NCBI GenBank assembly: GCA_021209875.1
Contig: JAGYVD010000010.1
Coordinates: 1,736,001 to 1,800,000 of the forward strand
Source: Rosellinia necatrix
Taxonomy: Eukaryota > Ascomycota > Sordariomycetes > Xylariales > Xylariaceae
Reading direction: 5' to 3'
Length of the DNA stretch: 64,000 nt
Under the pieces are notes generated by a model. That model worked only from the letters and a program-made list of their open reading frames with translations, did no database searches and was not told the DNA's origin. The translations under genes were made by a program, and so were the position numbers. Shown in pieces: positions 35,475 through 46,266 of this stretch. Position 1 is the first letter of the stretch. Every line of letters starts with the position of its first letter.

Positions 35475-37008
35475 TTACTTCTTCATGTTCCGTCTTCTCT
35501 TCTTGCCGCAGCCGGTCGGCATGGGCGGGGTGATGAAGCCGCCGGCGGGCGGGGTGACGGCGGGCGGGGTGACGGCGGTGTGGTTCTTGGGGTGGGCGAC
35601 GGCGAAGGGGACGTTGAGGGCGAGCAGGCTCTGGATGGTCTCGAGGGCGCTCAGCTCGGAGCCGAAGTCGGATTGGCCGTCGAAGCCCCCGGCGGACCAG
35701 GAGACGCCGCAGGTGCCGTTGCCGTGGCCGGCGCAGCTCTGGGCGGCGCCGGCGGCGCTGCGGGCGAGCAGGTCGACGATGGCGGCGCGGGCGCCCGGGA
35801 CGAGCACGGCCGTCTTGCCGAGCCAGCGCGCCAGGCTGGCCTTGAAGGACGTCTGGTCCGTCGTGCAGGCCCGCGCCGGCTCGCACTTCTGCTCGAACAT
35901 GACCCCGGTCTCGGCCGGGGTGAAGAAGGTCTTGGCCGCCGTCGCCACGAACCCGTGCACGCGCTCCTCCCAGGCCGCGTCGCCCGTCAGGTTCGCCATG
36001 TGCGCCGCCCCGTGCAAGTACGTCGCGATGTTGTACGACCACTCGTCGTGGTTCACCGACGTGCAGTTGGCCCCCCCCTCGTCCGACGTCCCGTCGAACA
36101 CGTGGTAGTCGTCGCTCACCAGGCCCACCGCCCGCGACCAGTCCCAGATCTTGGTCGCCCAGTCCGCGTACGTCTGGTTCCCCGTGTACCGCGCCAGCCG
36201 CGCCGCCGTCTGAAAGAATGCTCCGTTTGTCACGGAGTTCTTGTACTAGAGAAGGGGGAGAAGAGAAAGCACGTTAGCCTTTTTAATATAATAAATAAAT
36301 AAAATAAAAACTACCACTAGTTATGTATATTGATGATGGGGAGTGGAAATGGGTTGAGTGGGATGGATGGATGGATAGGATGAATACTTACTGTATAACC
36401 GTTCGCCTTCGGGTTATACTGCCACTTCAACCCGCCGTTGCAGGTGCCGCTGTCGGCTTCCCAGCGGCTGACGAAGAGGTTGAAGGCATTGGCGGAGATA
36501 ACGTCCCATGTAGGGGCGTCCGGTAGCTTGTCGAAGTTATACTCCATGGCTGTCAGGGAATTATATACCCAGTACGCCTAGGAAACAGACACATGTTAGT
36601 CATCATGGAGCGGCGGTGTCCGGCGCTCGGGGATGAGTCGTCCCGGGGCCTTCTTACCTGATCATCATTCGCCTCCCACCCCGCCTGCTCGGGAGGCACA
36701 AAGTCAAAGTTAGGGCCGACATTCTTTCCGAGGGCGGATAGCAAGTCGGCCTTGTACTGGGTGTCCTTCGTGTAGACGGTGTAGTCCATGATTCCGGTCC
36801 AGCCGGAGCCTGAAAGCCACCAAAACCATGGTTGGGGCTGGTTGAACTGACCCGTCGTCGCCTTCTCGTTGTGGTAGGCGTATAGGCCCTTTGCGACCTC
36901 ACCGGCCGCCTTCTTAATCGAGCCAGTGTTCTTAGTGTTGAGCTGAATAGCGGACCCCGCGTGAGCGAGGGCGATGGCCGCAACGGCGAACGTTGATGAT
37001 GTCTTCAT
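35475..37008 (-). CDS. GH76 endo-1,6-alpha-mannanase-like protein (DFG5/DCW1 type)
   Basis: Exons 37008-36658, 36577-36392 and 36245-35475 (minus); 435 aa. All introns are in phase 0 (NDDQ|AYWVYN; NGYT|YKNSVTNG). A signal peptide (MKTSSTFAVAAIALAHAGSA) leads into the alpha/alpha-barrel. The paired catalytic aspartates are in EANDDQAYW, spanning intron 1; other conserved parts are QPWFWWLSGSGWTGIMDY, CNGGLKWQ, YTGNQTYADWATKIWDWSRAVGL, DEWSYNIATYLHGAA and CGVSWSAGGFDG. Known role: wall or membrane-linked transglycosidase that attaches GPI-proteins to the cell wall. Unlike most DFG5/DCW1 proteins, the end (PTGCGKKRRRNMKK) is basic and has no hydrophobic GPI tail, so this copy looks secreted or soluble. 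Codon use is extremely GC-rich in exon 3, keeping antisense frames open. Confidence 0.92.
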
Positions 37009-39061
37009 ATTGATTCTTGTCACTCTCATAAAAAAAAAAATAAAAAAAAACCCCCTTGACAATGCGATTAGATATACCCAGCCGGGACGGAGAGCGAGAG
37101 AGGGAAGAACGGAAAAGCAAAAAAAGAGGGGGTGGGAGATAATAAATAGATTAGTGAATCGAATTGAGTTGGCTTAATGACGAAACTCACGAGAGAGGGT
37201 TCGAGGCCCTTATGAAGCAACGTCCAGTCGGTCAGTCGCAGCCACTGACCCCCTGTGAATGCACAAAGAATACCACCCAATAAAGCAACGGCGGACAGGA
37301 CCAAAGGGATCAACAATACGAGCTGACAATGGCCAGTCGTTCACGCCAAAGCCACGCTGCGTTGATCGTCAGGTTTAGCTCCCTTTCCCCATATTGCTGC
37401 GCCTGCGCTCCCATTGTTACGTCGTCGTTTACATGGTGCGCATTGTCCATACTACCCATACTACCGGGCGTTTCCTAGCGAAAGGGGAAGCTCGGCGGTT
37501 CTTTGGCGATTATAGACCAATGAAGGGACCCTGTGCCTGGGGAGCGAGGGAGCCATGTTCCTGCAGCTAGATTTCGTTTCATGCTATTCCTGGTCCGGCC
37601 GACTAGCAGGTCGTGAACCGGGTTTCTGGTCGGCGTTGCAGGGGTCTCGGGACTTTCTGCTGGGCTGGGGGACTAGGCTTGGTGCTGGACACTATTACTA
37701 ACGAATACACAGAAATGGTAGGTCGTCGATCGCTGACCAGATTCAATGGTTAATGCAAGACATCTCTTGGCAATTCGGGAACGCATCCCTGTCAGCGTCT
37801 CGCCGACCCCAAAAACATAAATTTGAGGCAGGGCGCTTCCTTTTCTTTTTTTTTTTTTTAACGCTTGTAAAAGCGGAACACGTAGTACGCTACGTACCTA
37901 CGTCAGTAGTTAATCAATACCAATCTGTTGAGAATGTCTATCTTTTTGGTCGCTTGTTTCAAAACCGCTTTGTCTCACCGTAACTATTGTAACTACTATG
38001 CGTCACACGCTCCCTAGATCAAGGTAGTTCTTGTTTATGTAAAAGCGCGGCTGAGCTGGACCCCTAAAACGAAACCAAACATTACTAGACAACGCCTTGT
38101 TCGCTAAACCGTCGCTCTACTACCTACTTATATGGGAGTACACCGAACTTGAATACCATGTTTATGTTGTGCTTTGCTGGTCCCCCAACAAGTGGTCTGA
38201 CATATCCCGACCCCGATGACGCCACAGAGCCTAAGTTGCTTATTATTTAAATGAGAAGGGGGATCATGCCCACGGGAGGTTTTGGCTCCTATCTATCAAT
38301 GTCTCTGAAATGCATCCCTTCACTACCAGCCCAAGCACGGTTGATGGATCTGTCCGTCTCGTAATACAAATTGACTACTGTGTACCGTTTAGTGATACTC
38401 GGATGGATTGCACAACGGTGAAAGGTGCCCTCCTATCCTTCACTGGCATGTCTAACGCCAGTGATTCATGGTCGCATTTTTAAAAGGGTACAATATTAAA
38501 ATTAACAAGCTGCGGTTGTCAGCGCCGTAGCAACTTCTCTCATATTGTTATATTGCTAGGATGATTGCTGGAATGATTGCAAGAATGAACAAACTGGGAG
38601 AGTCTCTCGACGGGGCCGGATGCCAAGACAGATTCGGAGTCGATGCATGAGATACACAGCGACTGGAACCAGCCAAAACACATTAGAGTTGTAGTGTGTT
38701 AACGAGGTGCACTTAGAACTGAGCCCAACATGATTAGTTGCTGGAATGCTGTCCCGGCAACAACCCAGTTTCTTAGGTATCATTAAACTATAATCGTAGC
38801 CCATCGTAGCAGGCTCCCTCGAAGAGAAAGAGTCAAGAATAAAGCCAAGGGTCATTACGCACGCCAAGTCGGAAGTCGTTTCGGTGGTCGTTCGGTGGGG
38901 ACTCGGCGGTCGCGCATCCACAGTTCGGAGGTCACCGCCGAACATCTCTACGCGGTTCGGCCAGCACGGGAGAACCGAGTACTACTAACGTGTCTTTTCA
39001 TGGTATATATCTGGGTAGTCCAGTGGCTCCGACCACCCCCTAGGGGCATGGCCAGATCGCC
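37009..39061. other. Divergent intergenic region (GH76 / MDR)
   Basis: Contains the promoters of the two divergent genes. A minus-strand frame at 37068-37316 has a hydrophobic helix (LIPLVLSAVALLGGILCAFTGG) bounded by an AG and a GTGAGT, but no start codon fits (see findings). A frame at 38556-38945 (minus, 129 codons) is unrecognised. Poly-T/poly-A runs flank 37030 and 37850. Confidence 0.5.
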
Positions 39062-39080
39062 TATATATATATATATATAA
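39036..39080 (+). promoter_or_regulatory. TATA box and STRE-like palindrome of the MDR gene
   Basis: A CCCCCTAGGGG palindrome (39036-39046; contains the CCCCT/AGGGG stress-response element core in both directions) is followed 15 bp later by an alternating TATATA run ending TATAA (39062-39080). The start codon at 39211 lies about 130 bp downstream, a fitting distance for a TATA-driven inducible gene. Confidence 0.55.
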
Positions 39081-39210
39081 GCCCTCTTGATCAAACGCCT
39101 ACTCCGACTCTTCCCAACCTCTCATAATTCATCTGCCATTGTAATTGAGATATGTAACTGATATCCAATACCTTTAATACCGATATATTACGAATTACAT
39201 AGGCACAGCA

Positions 39211-40609
39211 ATGTCCGATTTACCCTCGACGATGCGTTCTCTCGTGGCGCCCAAGTTCTGCACCCCATCCAAGTACGAGGTCGTCGACATGCCCCTCCCG
39301 ACGATCAAGAACCCACACGACGTCCTCATCCGCGTGCACGCCTGCGGCATACAGACAGGCGATACCCAGATCGCCCGGGGGATGACGAGGATCCTGCCCG
39401 GGAAGATGAAATTCCCCATGAAGATAGGAATTGAAGGCGTAAGCAAAGCCCCTTCCCTTCCCCCTTTCCCTTTCCCCTTCTCCCGCCACGAAGCTAAGAC
39501 TACCCCCGTACACCTAGTCCGGCGTGGTAGCGGCCGTCGGGACAGCGGTGACGAAGTTCAGGGCGGGCGACGAGGTCTACGCGCTGGCGCAGCCGGGGCG
39601 GCCGATGGACCTGTTCGCGGCGGTCGGGTTCGCGTCGCAGTACGCCGTCTCGCCGGAGGCGTGCGTGCTGGCGAAGCCGGCGGGCCTCCCGCACGAGGAC
39701 GCGGCGTCGCTCGCGGGGCTCACGCTGACGGCGTACCAGGCGGCCGAGGCCGGGGTGCGACTACTACGCGAGAGCAGTGGTCACGACGGGAACGGGAACG
39801 GGGACGGGGACGGGGACGGGGACGGGGACGGGGACGGGGACGGGGACGGGGACGGGAACGGCGGCCTCGAGGGCAAGACGGCGTTCGTGCCCGGGGCGCT
39901 GGGCGGCGCCGGGTCGGTGGCGGTCCAGCTGCTCAAGAACCACTACGGCGTCGGCCGCATGGTGGCGACGGTGTCGACGGCGAAGCTGCCGCTCGTCGAG
40001 CGCCTCCTCCCCGGCCTCGTCGACCAGGTCGTCGACTACACCGCGACCCCGCGCCTCGCCGACGCCGTGCCCGCCGGCAGCGTCGACTTCGTCCTCAACA
40101 CGCAGTGGGACCTCGCCGCCGCCATCCCGCTCGTGCGCCGCGGCGGCGGCGGCGGCGGCGGCGTCGTCGTCTCCATCAGCAGCCTCCCACACCCGACCCT
40201 CTTCCGCGAGATGCTGCCGTCCGCGCCCTTCTGGGTCCTCTGGCTCCTGGCCGCCGCCCAGTGGTACTACGCCTTCCTGCTGCGCGGCACGGGCATCAAG
40301 TATACCTTTGGTGAGTCGTCGTACCTCCTCCCCTTCCCCTTACTCATGAAAGTGATGACTTTGCTGACTTTGTGACCCTAACCGTTGTTGGGGCGGGCCA
40401 TGGGGGGTAAAAAAATAAAAAAAACAGTATCCGGAAATTTTGGCATCCGAGAGGACGTCGAGCGCGTGGGCGAGTTCATCGCGACCGGCAAGGTCAAGGC
40501 CGTCAAGAGGGTCGTCGACCTGGAGGACATACGGGCCGTCAGGGAGGGGTGCGAGCAGGTATACACGGGCAAGGGAGGGGTAGGAAAACTGGTGATTAAG
40601 ATTCCCTAA
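39211..40609 (+). CDS. Medium-chain reductase, quinone oxidoreductase-like
   Basis: Exons 39211-39438, 39518-40310 and 40428-40609; 400 aa. Joints: KIGIEG|SGVVAAVG and KYTF-VSGNFGIREDVERV, with donors GTAAGC and GTGAGT. N-terminal GroES-like fold (VLIRVHACGIQTGDTQIARG), a cofactor domain with the dinucleotide loop GALGGAGSVAVQLLK, and the closing strand GKLVIKIP. The catalytic-zinc ligands of true alcohol dehydrogenases are not present (MKIGIEGSG where GHE is usual), so it fits the zinc-free NADPH quinone/enoyl-reductase branch; the substrate is unknown. A Gly-Asp repeat tract (12 hexanucleotide units, 39785-39856) is inserted just before the Rossmann beta strand. Hydrophobic WVLWLLAAAQWYYAFLLRG near residues 320-338 is unusual for a soluble MDR. 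The promoter has a strong TATA box. Confidence 0.85.
39785..39856 (+). repeat. Coding hexanucleotide repeat (GACGGG x12)
   Basis: Twelve consecutive GAC/AAC-GGG units give an Asp-Gly (with three Asn-Gly) run in the MDR protein; nine central units are perfect. It stays in frame, so unit-number changes would alter loop length without breaking the protein. Confidence 0.9.
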
Positions 40610-40966
40610 GGGTCTTGGACCACATTTACTTGCCATCACGATTGTGCAGTGAGAGCGGCCCCTGGAAATTATCTAATAAAATCATGGAATCTTTTTTTTT
40701 TTTTTTTTTTAGGTCTCTCTTTTCTTTCAGTATATGGTTCTATGGTACACGAAAACAGCACTCAAAAGACGAGGTAAGTCTAGCTAAAGTCCGGTTTCGT
40801 CGATTTAGAGTCACGTTTCTAAAGGACAAAGGATTGCGGTGCGAACCGACGAGGGGGGGGGAAATGATTGAATAATTGGCCATTCCGGCGGTACGGCATT
40901 TGCTGGCAACAAAGAGGGCTGTATGGAATGCCCGGTAAGCCATGAACTGCAGCGCGATCAGAGAGA
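40610..40966. other. Convergent intergenic region
   Basis: 3' flanks of the MDR gene (+) and the large unrecognised gene (-). A T19 tract lies at about 40692-40710. Nothing gene-like. Confidence 0.6.
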
Positions 40967-43900
40967 TCACGCCTCCTCACGGCCGCTTACTCCCTTGTAG
41001 CAGTTGTAATGAATATTGCTGTAAGGGTTTACCAAGCTGCCCGAGAACTTGCCTACGTATGACAGCCGAACCCAAACGACGATCTTGTCTGGGGCGTTGT
41101 TGTACTTGGATCCCACCAAGTACGCAGCGAATTTCTTTGGATAACCGCCCGGTAGGAGTAATGAATTAGTGTGATCAGGGTCTTCCTGGGCCACGCCAAG
41201 CTGGAGTTTCAGACGATTTCTCTCGCCGAAAGCCTGCACCAATTGGTTCACACAATGGATATCAAAATTGTTATTGGCTCCCAATTGTGCGTATGGCTGA
41301 AGGGGCGTCACTGACCCCGCCAAAGTTTTCAGTTTCTGATGCGTTGTCTGCACGTTCTGCGATGCCAACTGGCGGTTGATACTAAATTCGAGTGCCATTG
41401 TAGCCGATGTAAACAAATTGTGCAACTCAGTTGGCGTGGAGACCCATCCGTGAGGGAAATCTTCGATGAACCGGCTTCTGGCTAGTTCCCGATTAGGGTC
41501 CGGATACACTCGCAATGAAAAAGGAGTCGGGCTGCCCTGCGTTCGGCCCGTGCCGACCCCAGGGGTCCTGGCAAATAGGTCATTCCAAGCGCCGTTTTTT
41601 ACCCCCACGCCTTCCACCTTCGGTGTCTCCCGTTTTCGGGCCCGTAGCCTTCCCGGTATTTTTACCCGTGTCAGTTCTGCTCGGGGTAGGCACGGATTCA
41701 CTCTTTCTGCGGCTCTTGGTAGGCCTGCTATCAGTGACTGGGGTTGGGTAGTGCCCACTCACGATGTCTGGCTTCTCTCCAGACACCGTAGCGGGGGTCT
41801 TGGGGGTCTTGGGGGTCTTGGGGGCCTCGCTAGAAATTCCGCCTGCTGTCTGCTTTGCCGCCGTTGCTGCCGCAAACTGGCCGCCAGTACCGCCGGGCTG
41901 TAGAGGTGCGGAAGCATCACTGCGGAATTTTTTTGTTGCCGCTGAGCCGTTCAAGAACTCGATGGGCATCTTCCGCTTCATGGGATTGCTACGAGGAATG
42001 CTTGATCTCGCGACTTGTGGCACCAAGGGGATCAAGGGGGGCTTCTGCACCAGTGATCTTCTGCCACACCTTGGGAAGACCTAGTAATCTATCTTTGTAG
42101 AAAGGCCGTGCAGGATACAGCGCTAGTAGAGAATGTATTGTCAGTATGAAATATAAATAAGGAGGGTATACCTGGCATTCATTCACTAACCATTGTTGAG
42201 TTCATGACTAATTAATACTTTTTGAAGCAGGGTATCCCCCATGGGGAAAACAGCCGGTCCAGGTGCGAACTTCTCGTCAGATCGCCTAAACGGGACGAGC
42301 CCGGTTCTCTTCGTGTTATCTTTTGCCGTCATGGCTTCGTTCGACACAAAGTTGTTGCTGCTGTTGTTGCTATTGTTATTGCTGTTATTACCAGTATTGT
42401 GGTAATTACTACTATCGCCAATGTTATCGCCCTGGTTGGTTTCGCTATCGCCCCTGAGGTTATTGTTGTTTCCGCCGCCACCAACGAAATTGGTGTATGA
42501 GCCCGGAATGGTATCCTCAGCGTCAATACCCTGCTCAATACCAAACTCGCGCCAGTCGTCTGGATCACGGCCGTGTTGTATGAGGGGGCGGGCGTATAGA
42601 GGCTTTTCTTTTCCGATGGGTACCCGGTACGTCAGGATACCATAGGCTTGATCGGGCTTGGATGGGTTTACCCTGGATACTTCGTCCTTGCGCTCTCTGA
42701 TGGCTTCGAGTTTACGTGGAAGGATGCGGGAGGGTGGCCAACGTTGCATGTTAAAGAAGTATTGACGGGTGTGTTGGGCCTGGTACCGTCTTTGGTCCTT
42801 TGTTGCCCACACAAAAAGATTAGGTCTTTCATGGCCTTGGAATTCTTTGTCTTCCTGGTCTTTGAACCCGCCCAGTCGGCTGGGGTACATAGCAGGCTGA
42901 TTCCGAAAACAGTCGTCAATAATACCCTCTCGAATGATCGTGAAAGGATTTTGATCCCCTTTGTGTAGGTCTTGGAACGAAGAATCCGGATCCGCGCTCG
43001 ACAAGACATCCTTGATATCGGGGGGCAGGAGCGCCACCTCACCGGAGCCTTCACGTACGGCCGCATTCCATTTCGCTATGGCAATATCGTAGTCTTTTAC
43101 GGATATGGCATGCCACCATTTTTCAACCACAACAGGAGTTGAGATAGAAGTCGTAGATAAATTGATTTCGGGGCGTGGTACTTTAAGATCTGTCGAGAGA
43201 TCCAGGAGTGGATTCGCTACCCCTCTGTTGGGCTTATTCTCGAAATATTGTAGCCTCTCCTTGATTCGATTCACATATCTCATTGTCCGCCCCATGCGAT
43301 AGGCTAGGTTCCTGAAAAATTGTATCGTCCTCTCGGATGTTTGTGGTTGGTACGGTTCACCCGAATAATGATAATTTGCAGTGCTGCGTTTCTCTTTCTG
43401 TCGCTTATGATAATTCGTTAAGTAAGCCCCGAGGACATCCCAGGGAGCAAAATCATCCGGACAGGGTGAATCTTGTTGGTCTTCAATACTGTCTGTCATG
43501 ACTGGCCCGATACGGCACAACCCCTCTGGCACGAGGTATCGTCTTATGAAGGCCCGTCTATTGGCGAATGCTTCGTCGCTCGCAGGGTTCTTCTCTTGTG
43601 TTTCCACTCGTTCCAGTTCGGACGGGAACTCCGATCCTACATGGTCAAGCATGTATTCGATCTCGCGGCAGAATCTGGGCCGATTTCCATTGTATAGAGA
43701 CCATTTCCCATATGTAGCGCCGTAGTGGTCTTCCATATCATCTATATATCTTTCATTTGACCGTTGGAACTGCTGCAAGTCCGTGTAACGCCACATGACA
43801 CGATCTTCGGGGTGGACGTTGTACCTCGGGCGATCGACCCTCGCAGGCTGGCGACCCCTCCCTGGTATAAATCTAAATCTGTCAGCATGCCCGTTAGATC

Positions 43901-45771
43901 TAATGCTTCCATATTTAAACTTACACACATCTACCAAGATTCTGTAGCTCTACACATAAAAATTCTGCTTCATCGAGAGAAAATTGGTAACTGGCGTTCG
44001 AGTGCTCCGGATTGGACTCCGTATCTCCGGTCAGCTTCAATTCCGATTCCGTACAGCCGTTTATATACGCTAGCACCGTATGGAGCGTGTTCGGGGTGTA
44101 GCCGCGCATAACTTCATCGACATCATCGTTATTTTCGGCCCAGACGTGGAGAGTCTTAGCATCGGGAGTTCCAGATAATGCCAGATCCCTGAAGTACGAC
44201 TGAAGTTTTGCGTCAAATATTATAGCGACGTTGCGTGTTGGTTGATTGGATGGATGGCACATATTTAGTGTGCGTGAAGGTTCGCATAGGCGTCTCAACC
44301 ATGAAACCTCAAAGTCGCCCACGAGCTTGAAATTATCATCATTGGTATTGTCTTCTCGATTGTCGATGCCAATTCTGCGTTTGATGTCTCGGCGCCAATG
44401 CCTCTTTTTGTCCTGCAGGTCATCGTTGTCCCACACTGGAAGACGTTGGCTGTTGTCCATGTTGGGGCCACCCGTATTCTCCTGCCTTCCGGCATCGATA
44501 TCCCGCATAATTGCTCTCAATAGTGGGCGAGGGGCCGCTGCCCACGCACTTTGGAGCAAGCTTTCGAGGCTCTCCAGATCCTTACCGATCTTCAGCCAAT
44601 ATCGGTCGTGAACGGCCAAGCCTCTATAGATACGAGGCCCTCGGAAATTGATAGGCAACTCCGAAGCCAAGAAATTACCCCATGACTGATTATTGTAATG
44701 CCTTCGTTGGCAATCTGCTAGAAAGTCAACTATTTGTGTGTGCTGGAAGGACAAATGGAGCCATGAGAATGGATCTTTGTCTTTTCCGCTCACTGCCCTG
44801 TTGGGGGCTACTCGTGGAATATAAGAAATATCCTTCGGCAAGGGCGCGGGAGGATCATAAGGCAAGATCGGCCGACGCCATGGAGTGTTGATCACACGAT
44901 TCTCGTGGTTTGTGAATAGGTTAAGGGATTGCTGAAGCACGGCCCTTTGCCACCCGCGTCTATGATAGAACGTTATGACTTTGTCGTCTATAGGGGCACT
45001 TTCATGCGAAGGCGGCACTCTAGCGCAGGTCTCTGATACGCCATGGCCAACAAACCACTCATATGCCCTGCTCTCGATCTCAAACCTGCCAGGTTTTCCA
45101 GTGGGATAATACCCTTGGCCGATCTTGACGGATAGTTGAATGGAGTTGAAGAATTTGTTCTCGCTATCAATGTAACTATCAATCTCGGTTGCATCAAGGA
45201 CATTTAGCGTTGCGTCCCTGAGAGGTGAAGTATCTTCTGGGCGCGGTGTGGGATTCACCGGCCGATACCGTGATTTCGCGCGGTCAGGCTCGGGAAGAGG
45301 GAAGATCGTAGGATAGGTCAAGAGGCGCTTTTGTGTAGTTTGCCCGCGCAGAATTTGAGTGGTCCACGGTGTTTTTTCCAGAGCAAATTTCTCAGACTTG
45401 AGGTGAACCTTGACCATCACTCTGGCGTCCTCCAATGCAGCACGTAGTTTGGCGTCTCCAAACCCCAAGCTCCCGGTCACCATTTGCCGATGAACGCTAG
45501 CGAGGTAACTCCGTATGAGTGGGAAATTAACGCTCCAATTGGTGTCACGGCCTGCGTCATTGTCTCTGAGATAGAGGAGAATCTGGGGGATTATGATGCT
45601 GGGATCGTGCCTATCTGTACCGAATAGTATTTTTTCTTGAATATTAATTGATTTGGCGGTCGTATTTTCATACTCATCTTTCCCCAGAGCGTCATTGTTG
45701 TAGAGGTCTTCAAGCCGTTGAAGTAACCGCCGCCAGTGAATCCCACTGCTTGGGCCCTGTATCGGAGCCAT
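40967..45771 (-). CDS. Large unrecognised protein (~1,562 aa), divergent partner of the 46.3 kb gene
   Basis: I do not recognise this family. The apparent separate minus-strand frames join into one gene: exon 1 45771-43925, intron 43924-43879 (46 nt, GTAAGT, CTAAC branch, CAG), exon 2 43878-42191, intron 42190-42123 (68 nt, GTTAGT, TACTGAC branch, CTAG), exon 3 42122-40967. Exon 3 needs two one-base corrections, at a six-base run at 42036-42041 and another at 41595-41600, giving ~1,562 codons. The first two thirds are dense and globular (Trp/Arg/Asp-rich, e.g. WRRLLQRLEDLYNND, DPFSWLHLSFQHTQIVDFL, WRYTDLQQFQRSNERYIDD, RPNLFVWATKDQRRYQ). An Asn/Ser-rich linker follows (42310-42480), then a PKT repeat with a Lys/Arg-rich segment (RKSESVPTP, RRGGKNGAWNDLF), then a compact C-terminal domain (HGWVSTPTELHNLFTSATMALEF to NPYSNIHYNCYKGVSG). 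No signal peptide or membrane helix. The basic patches suggest a nuclear or nucleic-acid-binding role (inference). Confidence 0.65.
41793..41822. repeat. 9-bp coding repeat encoding PKT
   Basis: Three to four tandem GGGGGTCTT units (plus strand) encode a PKT repeat in the large minus-strand protein, in a disordered linker. Confidence 0.75.
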
Positions 45772-46266
45772 CCTATACGTAAGCAGCCCAGTAACAGAGG
45801 CGGGGGTTCGGGTTTCAGACAGAAAGGTGGTGTAAAAATTACAGCGCTGCTAAGCACTTGATCGAGCACGAGAGAGAAGAAAAAGAAGTCCCACGTTTCT
45901 GTAGATTGATAGTAGGCAAGACCTATGGTACTTGTTTTCGTTCTTAGAGGCTTCGATGGCCGCCAAAGATGGCGCGCGAACATTCCGAAGACAGCAACTT
46001 CCACACGGCTGATGCTCTTGGAGTTCCCTAACATACTTGACACAAAGAACGCTTAGGTTGTAGTCATAGCTCTAGTTGGTAGAAGTGAGACAATTGATAC
46101 ACATCCTACGTATTTACCGTTTGCAGTTTTGACAACACAGTCGCTGACACAGCCGGCTTTGTTCGACATTTGGCAATCGCATATCGATGGATTAACAGAG
46201 CAGAGCGCTTAATGTCGAGGGTGATAGCTATTCGGTTACTGATGCGACTACACTGGTCAAGTTGCC
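45772..46266. promoter_or_regulatory. Shared bidirectional promoter of the divergent unknown pair
   Basis: 495 bp separate the start codons of the two unrecognised genes, so both are likely driven from here and may be co-regulated. No clear TATA box. It contains no gene. Confidence 0.45.

Noticed and set aside
35430..36302. 290-codon plus frame over the GH76 gene
   Set aside because: Antisense shadow; the GH76 reading on the minus strand has catalytic motifs and clean splice sites.
39211..40314. Unspliced 367-codon frame at the MDR gene start
   Set aside because: It runs through intron 1 into a wrong, Arg-rich frame; splicing gives the conserved MDR sequence.
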